Part shown: positions 58,875 to 64,000 of the stretch, one piece after another
Layout of the letters: every line of letters begins with the position of its first letter
Numbering within the stretch: position 1 is the first letter of the stretch
DNA from: Halalkalicoccus sp. CG83
Lineage (GTDB): Archaea; Halobacteriota; Halobacteria; Halobacteriales; Halalkalicoccaceae
DNA length: 64,000 nucleotides
Reading direction: 5' to 3'
Assembly: GCF_037081715.1 (NCBI RefSeq)
Contig: NZ_JAZDDH010000001.1
Coordinates: 1,488,001-1,552,000, forward strand
Notes under the pieces: generated by a model
What the model was told of the DNA's origin: nothing
What the model saw: only the letters and a program-made list of their open reading frames with translations
Database searches by the model: none
Position numbers and translations under genes: made by a program

Positions 58875-61150
58875 TCGGCACCGACTACGTCCACGCGGCC
58901 GACCGGGAGCTCGACGAGGCCTACGAGGAGCCGATGGGTCTCGACGAGTACGTCGATCGGCTGTTCGAACGGCCCTCGATCGGCGCACACGCCTCGAAGT
59001 ACCTCGTCTCGGCGATCGAGGCCGCCGGTACCCGGATCGTCGTCGAGGAGGGCGAGGAGCGCGAACGCTACCGCTTCTTCGACGACCCGTACAACGACGG
59101 CGAGCACGCCATCCTCGGCAACACCGAGGTGCTCAACGCGTTCGTCGACGACCTGCGATCGATCGCCGCGGGCCGGGGAAAGGACGAGAAGATCATCTGG
59201 TTCGACGGCCCCACGGCGACGGGGAAGTCCGAACTCAAGCGCTGTCTGATAAACGGGCTACGCGAGTACTCGAAGACGCCCGAGGGACGACGCTACACCC
59301 TCGAGTGGAACGTCGCGAGCGCCGAGGACTCGCCGGGGTTGACCTACGGCGACGCCCCTCGTGTCGACGAGGACAGCTGGTATCAGAGTCCGGTCCAGTC
59401 GCATCCGCTCTCGGTGTTTCCGGAGCCCGTCCGCGAGAAGCTGGTCGACGACCTCAACGCCGAGACCGATGATCAGTCGCCGATCCGCGTGGAGACGGAC
59501 CTGGATCCGTTCTGCCGGGAGGCCTACGACTACCTCGAGAAACGTTACCGGCGCGAGGACGTCCCCGACCTGTTCTCGGCGGTGACGGACGAGCGTCACC
59601 TCCGGGTGAGCAACTACGTCGTCGGCGTCGGCCAGGGGATCGGCGTCCTCCACTCGGAGGACGAGGGCCGGCCCAAGGAACGGCTCGTCGGAAGCTGGAT
59701 GGCGGGGATGCTCCAGAAGCTCGACTCCAGGGGACGAAAGAACCCCCAGGCGTTCAGTTACGACGGCGTGCTCTCGCAGGGCAACGGCCTGCTCACGATC
59801 GTCGAGGACGCCACCCAGCACGCGGACCTGCTCCAGAAGCTGCTCAACGTCCCCGACGAGCGCCACGTGAAGCTCGATAAGGGGATCGGCATGGACGTCG
59901 ACACCCAGCTGCTGATCATCTCGAACCCGGATCTGGAGGCACAGCTCAACCAGCACGCGGACCGCAACGGCACCGACCCGCTGAAGGCGCTGAAACGCCG
60001 TCTCGATAAACACGAGTTCCGGTATCTGACGAACCTCCGACTCGAGTCGGAGCTGATCCACCGCGAGCTCACCGGCGAAACCGCGATCTGGGAGGGCGTC
60101 GACGGCGACGAGCTCCGCGAGCGCGTCGAGGCGTCGCTCGTGGTCCCGATCAGCGAGGGCGAGGGTCACGTCGTCGAGCGCGAGCTCGCCCCCCACACCG
60201 TCGAGGCGGCGGCGCTCTACAGCGTCGTCACGCGTCTCGATTCGGAGGACCTTCCCGAGGGACTCAGCCTCGTCGAGAAGGCGCTGCTGTTCGATCGGGG
60301 GTATCTCCAGGAGGAGGACGAGCGCCTCGACGCCGACGACATCGGGCTCGAGGCGACCGGCGACGACGGCACCCACGGGGTACCCGTCACGTTCACCCGC
60401 GACGTGATCGCGGATCTACTCAACGGCGAGCGCGACCGCACTCATCCAGACCTCCCCGTCGAGAACGTCCTCATGCCGCGGGACGTGCTCAACGAGATGG
60501 CCGACGAGCTCCACGCCGCGCCGATGTTCTCGCGGGCCGAACGCCGCGAGTTCGAGGACCGGCTGGTTCCCGTGAAGAACCACGTCTTCGAGCGCCAGGA
60601 GGCGGATGTCGTCGGCGCGATCATGCACGAGAAACGCGTCGACGAGCGGACCGTCGAGGAGTACGTCGAGCACGTCTACGCCTGGGCCACCGAGGAGACG
60701 GTGACGAACGCGCGCGGCCAGCGGGTCGAACCCGACCCGTTGAAGATGAAGGTGTTCGAGATCGAACACCTCGGACGGTTCGGCGAGGACGACTACGAGG
60801 GGACGACCTCGAACCCGCTGGTGACGAAGTTCCGCCGCGACCGGATCATCACTGCGTTGAACCGCCACGCGTGGCGCAACCGCGACGAGGACTTCTCGAT
60901 CGACGAGGTGAACCTGCTCGACATCCCCGTGATCCGGGACGTCCTCGAGAGCCACGACTGGGAGGACGTCGCCCGGGTCTACGACGACCTCGACCCGCGC
61001 CAGTGGGACGACCCGCCGGCGAACACCGAGACGGCGGCGATCAAGGAGCGCACGGTCGAAACCATGGTCGAACAGTTCGGCTACTCGTCGGCGTCGGCCG
61101 AGCTGACCAGCCGCCACGTCATGGGACAGGTGAGCTACCAATGGGACTGA
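58871..61150 (+). CDS. PrkA-type serine protein kinase (second, divergent copy)
   Basis: A 759-residue PrkA relative with its own Walker A GPTATGKS (residues 113-120), PrkA core [20 protein letters not shown] and DEHRHVK-like [20 protein letters not shown], and C-terminal region [20 protein letters not shown]. It is only loosely like the first copy, so it is a separate lineage rather than a recent duplicate. Two PrkA proteins in tandem before yeaH and spoVR are a haloarchaeal arrangement. It overlaps the upstream gene by four bases and the next gene by ten. Confidence 0.92.
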   Translation: MIGTDYVHAADRELDEAYEEPMGLDEYVDRLFERPSIGAHASKYLVSAIEAAGTRIVVEEGEERERYRFFDDPYNDGEHAILGNTEVLNAFVDDLRSIAAGRGKDEKIIWFDGPTATGKSELKRCLINGLREYSKTPEGRRYTLEWNVASAEDSPGLTYGDAPRVDEDSWYQSPVQSHPLSVFPEPVREKLVDDLNAETDDQSPIRVETDLDPFCREAYDYLEKRYRREDVPDLFSAVTDERHLRVSNYVVGVGQGIGVLHSEDEGRPKERLVGSWMAGMLQKLDSRGRKNPQAFSYDGVLSQGNGLLTIVEDATQHADLLQKLLNVPDERHVKLDKGIGMDVDTQLLIISNPDLEAQLNQHADRNGTDPLKALKRRLDKHEFRYLTNLRLESELIHRELTGETAIWEGVDGDELRERVEASLVVPISEGEGHVVERELAPHTVEAAALYSVVTRLDSEDLPEGLSLVEKALLFDRGYLQEEDERLDADDIGLEATGDDGTHGVPVTFTRDVIADLLNGERDRTHPDLPVENVLMPRDVLNEMADELHAAPMFSRAERREFEDRLVPVKNHVFERQEADVVGAIMHEKRVDERTVEEYVEHVYAWATEETVTNARGQRVEPDPLKMKVFEIEHLGRFGEDDYEGTTSNPLVTKFRRDRIITALNRHAWRNRDEDFSIDEVNLLDIPVIRDVLESHDWEDVARVYDDLDPRQWDDPPANTETAAIKERTVETMVEQFGYSSASAELTSRHVMGQVSYQWD

Positions 61151-62454
61151 GGGACGACCTCGAGCGGTACCGCGAGGTGGGCGAGAAGCGTCGCCAGGAC
61201 CTCGCGGAGTTCATCCAGTACGGCGACCTCGGGGGCGAACGCGGCGACATCCGGATCCCGATTAAGATCGTCTCGCTGCCGGAGTTCGCCTACGACCAGC
61301 TCGATACGGGCGGCGTGGGCCAGGGCGACGGCGGCACGCCCGAGCCCGGCGACCAGGTCGGCCAGCCCCAACCACAACCCGGCGAGGGCGACGAGGGCGA
61401 GGCCGGTGAGGAGGGCGGCGATCACGAGTACTACGAGATGGACCCCGAGGAGTTCGCCCAGGAGCTCGACGAGCGTCTTGGGCTCGACCTCGAGCCCAAA
61501 GGTAAGAAGGTCGAGACCGAGGAGGAGGGCGAGTACACCGATCGCACCCGGACGGGGCCGGATAGCACGCTCGACGTTGAACGCCTGTTCAAGGAGGGGT
61601 TGAAGCGAAAGCTCGCCACGGAGTTCGACGAGAAGTATGTCCGGGAACTGCTCCGCGTCGAGGGGATGACCGCTCAGGAGGCGTTCCGGTGGGCCCGTGA
61701 GAACCACATCCCCGTCTCGCGGGCCTGGATCGACGACGCGTTCGAGTCGATCCCCGACGAGGAGCGCGGGCGCTGGCGCTCGATCGAGGAGATGCAGGAG
61801 CGGGTCGAGCGCGAGCCGCTCTCCCAACGCATCCGCCGCGAGGGGATCGGTCACGTTCCGTTCCGCCGTGAGGACGAGCGCTATCGCTACCCGGAGGTCG
61901 TCAAGAAGCCCCAGCACAACGTCGTCGTGGTGAACATCCGCGACGTCTCGGGCTCGATGCGCGAGGACAAGCGCGAACTCGTCGAGCGGACGTTCACGCC
62001 GCTCGACTGGTATCTGACCGGGAAGTACGACACCGCCGAGTTCGTCTACATCGCCCACGACGCTACCGCCTGGGAGGTCGAACGCGAGGAGTTCTTCGGC
62101 ATTCGGTCGGGCGGCGGCACCAAGATCTCGAGCGCCTACGAACTCGCTGCGGAACTGCTCGAGGAGCACTATCCCTGGAGCGAGTGGAACCGGTACGTCT
62201 TCGCCGCGGGCGACTCGGAGAACTCCTCGAACGACACCGAGGAGCGGGTGGTCCCGCTGATGGAGGAGATCGACGCGAACCTCCACGCCTACGTCGAGAC
62301 CCAGCCGAGCGGCAGCGCGATCAACGCTACCCACGCCGAGGAGGTCGAACGTCGTCTGGGCGACCGGGACAACGTCGCCGTCGCGTACGTCTCCGGACCC
62401 GACGACGTGACCGACGCGATCTACGAGATACTGAGCACGGAGGACGAATCATGA
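61141..62454 (+). CDS. YeaH/YhbH family (DUF444) protein
   Basis: A 437-residue protein of the DUF444 family that accompanies PrkA. An N-terminal helix ([20 protein letters not shown]) is followed by a low-complexity Gly/Glu/Pro segment (residues 58-95). A von Willebrand factor A-like domain then has [20 protein letters not shown] (about 261-280, a DxSxS metal site) and [20 protein letters not shown] (about 320-339). ATG 61141 overlaps the stop region of the second prkA. The partner proteins act in a stress and starvation response in bacteria. Confidence 0.94.
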   Translation: MGLRDDLERYREVGEKRRQDLAEFIQYGDLGGERGDIRIPIKIVSLPEFAYDQLDTGGVGQGDGGTPEPGDQVGQPQPQPGEGDEGEAGEEGGDHEYYEMDPEEFAQELDERLGLDLEPKGKKVETEEEGEYTDRTRTGPDSTLDVERLFKEGLKRKLATEFDEKYVRELLRVEGMTAQEAFRWARENHIPVSRAWIDDAFESIPDEERGRWRSIEEMQERVEREPLSQRIRREGIGHVPFRREDERYRYPEVVKKPQHNVVVVNIRDVSGSMREDKRELVERTFTPLDWYLTGKYDTAEFVYIAHDATAWEVEREEFFGIRSGGGTKISSAYELAAELLEEHYPWSEWNRYVFAAGDSENSSNDTEERVVPLMEEIDANLHAYVETQPSGSAINATHAEEVERRLGDRDNVAVAYVSGPDDVTDAIYEILSTEDES

Positions 62455-64000
62455 GTCTCAACAGATACCACGCCCAACGCGTGGCGGACGAACTGGAGGA
62501 ACCGGTCCGGGAGGCGAACGAACTCGCCCGAAAGCTCGGACTCGAGCCGTACCCGGTGAACTACTGGATCGTCGACAACGACGAGATGAACGAGCTGATC
62601 GCCTACGACGGGTTCCAGGAGCGCTATCCCCACTGGCGCTGGGGGATGAAGTACGACCGCCAGCGGAAGACCAACCAGTACGTCGGCGGGAAGGCGTTCG
62701 AACTCGTCAACAACGACGATCCCTCGAACGCCTTCCTCCAGGAGTCGAACTCGCTGGCCGACCAGAAGGCGGTCATCACCCACGTCGAGGCCCACGCCGA
62801 CTTCTTCGCGAACAACCGGTGGTTCGGGCTGTTCACCGGCGACGAAGCGGCCCGAAGCCCCGCCGCCGCCGCCCTGCTCTCGCGTCACGCCAGAACGGTC
62901 GAGTCGGCGATGGCGGACCCCGAGATCGACCGCAGCGAGGTCGAACGGTGGATCGACAACGTGCTCTGTGTCGAGGACGTGATCGATCAGCACCGCGCGT
63001 TCTCCCGGGAGCGCGTCGAGGAGTCGATCGACGAGGACGAGGACATCGAGGCGGCGCTCGAGGGACTCGGGCTGAGCGAGGAGGTCAGGCGGGAGGTCTT
63101 CGACGAGGCCTGGCTCGAACGCCACGCGGGCGAGGGCCGTTCGGGGTCGTTCCCCGAGACGCCGGAGCCGGACCTACTCGCGTTCCTGCGAGAACACGGG
63201 AAGCGCTACGACGGGGAGGCCGACCGTGCCCGGGAGATGGATCCCTGGCAGCGCGAGATCCTCGAGATGCTCCGAACGGAGTCGTACTACTTCGCGCCTC
63301 AGCGGATGACGAAGGTGATGAACGAGGGGTGGGCCGCCTACTGGGAGTCGATGATGATGGGCGAGGAGGGGTTCGCGGAGGCCGACGAGTTCATCGACTA
63401 CGCCGACCACCAGGCCCGGGTGCTGGGATCGCCGGGGCTCAACCCCTACAAGCTCGGAAAGGAGCTCTGGGAGTACGTCGAGAACACGACGAACCGGCGA
63501 GAGGTCATCGACAAGCTCCTGCGGACCGAGGGGGTGACGTGGCGAAACTTCCACGACGTAGTCGACTTCGATCGCGTTCAGGAACTCCTCGAAGCGCGTG
63601 CGCCGCTCGCACACATCGGCAGCGATCGGCTTAACGCGCTTTCCGGCCTCGACGACCGGCTGGTCGATCGGGAGGCCATCGAGCGCGCTCGAGACGGCGA
63701 GATCGACGTCGATCGCTATCCGTGGAAGGTACTGACGTTCGAGGGACTCGCAGAGCGCCATTACTCGCTGGTCAAACCGCAGAACCGCGGCTATCTCCGG
63801 CGGATCGGGCAGAGCAACCTCGAACGGATCGGACGGTACGTCCTCGACGACGCCCTCTATGCGAGCGTCGAGGAGGCGATCGCCGCCGTCGATCGGACCG
63901 CCGGTTGGGATCGGATGCGCGAGATCCGCGAGAGCCACAACGACGTCACCTTCATCGACGAGTTCCTCACCCAGGAGTTCGTCGACCGCCACGAGTACTT
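62451..64000 (+). CDS. SpoVR family protein (3' end beyond window)
   Basis: 516 codons of a SpoVR/YcgB protein are visible and the frame is open at the window edge. Typical stretches are [40 protein letters not shown] (about 44-63), [34 protein letters not shown] (about 280-299) and [20 protein letters not shown]. The ATG overlaps the DUF444 stop by four bases, completing prkA-prkA-yeaH-spoVR. In bacteria YcgB/SpoVR acts with YeaG and YeaH in starvation survival or sporulation; the molecular reaction is unknown. Confidence 0.95.
   Translation, partial: MSLNRYHAQRVADELEEPVREANELARKLGLEPYPVNYWIVDNDEMNELIAYDGFQERYPHWRWGMKYDRQRKTNQYVGGKAFELVNNDDPSNAFLQESNSLADQKAVITHVEAHADFFANNRWFGLFTGDEAARSPAAAALLSRHARTVESAMADPEIDRSEVERWIDNVLCVEDVIDQHRAFSRERVEESIDEDEDIEAALEGLGLSEEVRREVFDEAWLERHAGEGRSGSFPETPEPDLLAFLREHGKRYDGEADRAREMDPWQREILEMLRTESYYFAPQRMTKVMNEGWAAYWESMMMGEEGFAEADEFIDYADHQARVLGSPGLNPYKLGKELWEYVENTTNRREVIDKLLRTEGVTWRNFHDVVDFDRVQELLEARAPLAHIGSDRLNALSGLDDRLVDREAIERARDGEIDVDRYPWKVLTFEGLAERHYSLVKPQNRGYLRRIGQSNLERIGRYVLDDALYASVEEAIAAVDRTAGWDRMREIRESHNDVTFIDEFLTQEFVDRHEY

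Noticed and set aside
1-64000. CRISPR array, rRNA genes, intact insertion sequence or prophage
   Set aside because: No regularly spaced repeats, no rRNA sequence, and no transposase, integrase or phage structural gene was seen.

Overview
The window is a piece of a haloarchaeal (class Halobacteria) chromosome. The DNA is GC-rich, the predicted proteins are strongly acidic, and many starts have a TATA-like box about 27 bases upstream, as in leaderless transcripts. The gene content is archaeal: ribosomal proteins L1, L10 and L11, diphthine synthase, Trm5, a DRG GTPase, TbsP, DUF7344 and UPF0179. The sequence does not let me name a genus.

Layout. 0-3.3 kb: L10 (cut by the edge), L1 with a structured leader, a ZIP-like membrane protein, an amphi-Trp protein and L11. 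3.5-13.4 kb: transport and housekeeping genes (CstA, an RCK potassium channel, DRG GTPase, an NhaC antiporter, a PAP2 phosphatase, a tandem VOC protein). 13.4-14.1 kb: a decayed stretch with a two-hairpin block and a broken TatD-like hydrolase. 14.1-17.5 kb: UppP, VanZ-like, DphB, Trm5 and tRNA-Thr(CGT). 17.5-23.9 kb: small proteins, two winged-helix proteins, a fused ADP-forming acyl-CoA synthetase, a glutamate-cysteine-ligase-like protein, and a tRNA-like relic beside a T-arm palindrome. 23.9-35.6 kb: a nucleoside deaminase, sdhCDBA, a RimK-protease fusion divergent from an aspartoacylase-like gene, AlkA-like glycosylase, an aminotransferase, an MgtC-type protein and PadR. 35.6-44.4 kb: a second two-hairpin block, FolD, an MsrQ/MsrP-like fusion, a second NhaC, a frameshifted DUF5519 relic and GlyA.

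44.5-49.6 kb is the most unusual stretch. It holds a CHAT (caspase-like) protein with a palindrome over its start codon, the regulator TbsP, a fused YcaO azoline-type cyclodehydratase ending in PxPxP, and a small four-cysteine protein facing it. 49.7-56.4 kb: DUF63, a Mut7-C RNase-like protein, a 36-residue zinc microprotein, tRNA-Leu(CAA), ATP-dependent PEP carboxykinase, DUF309, tryptophanase, UPF0179 and DUF5820. 56.8-64 kb: a tightly overlapping prkA-prkA-yeaH-spoVR operon running off the end.

The metabolic genes fit an aerobic heterotroph using peptides and organic acids: CstA, tryptophanase, ADP-forming acyl-CoA synthetase, succinate dehydrogenase, PEP carboxykinase and GlyA/FolD. Two Na+/H+ antiporter-family genes and a potassium channel fit life in high salt. 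No CRISPR array and no intact transposase is visible; mobile-element traces are limited to hairpin blocks and relics.
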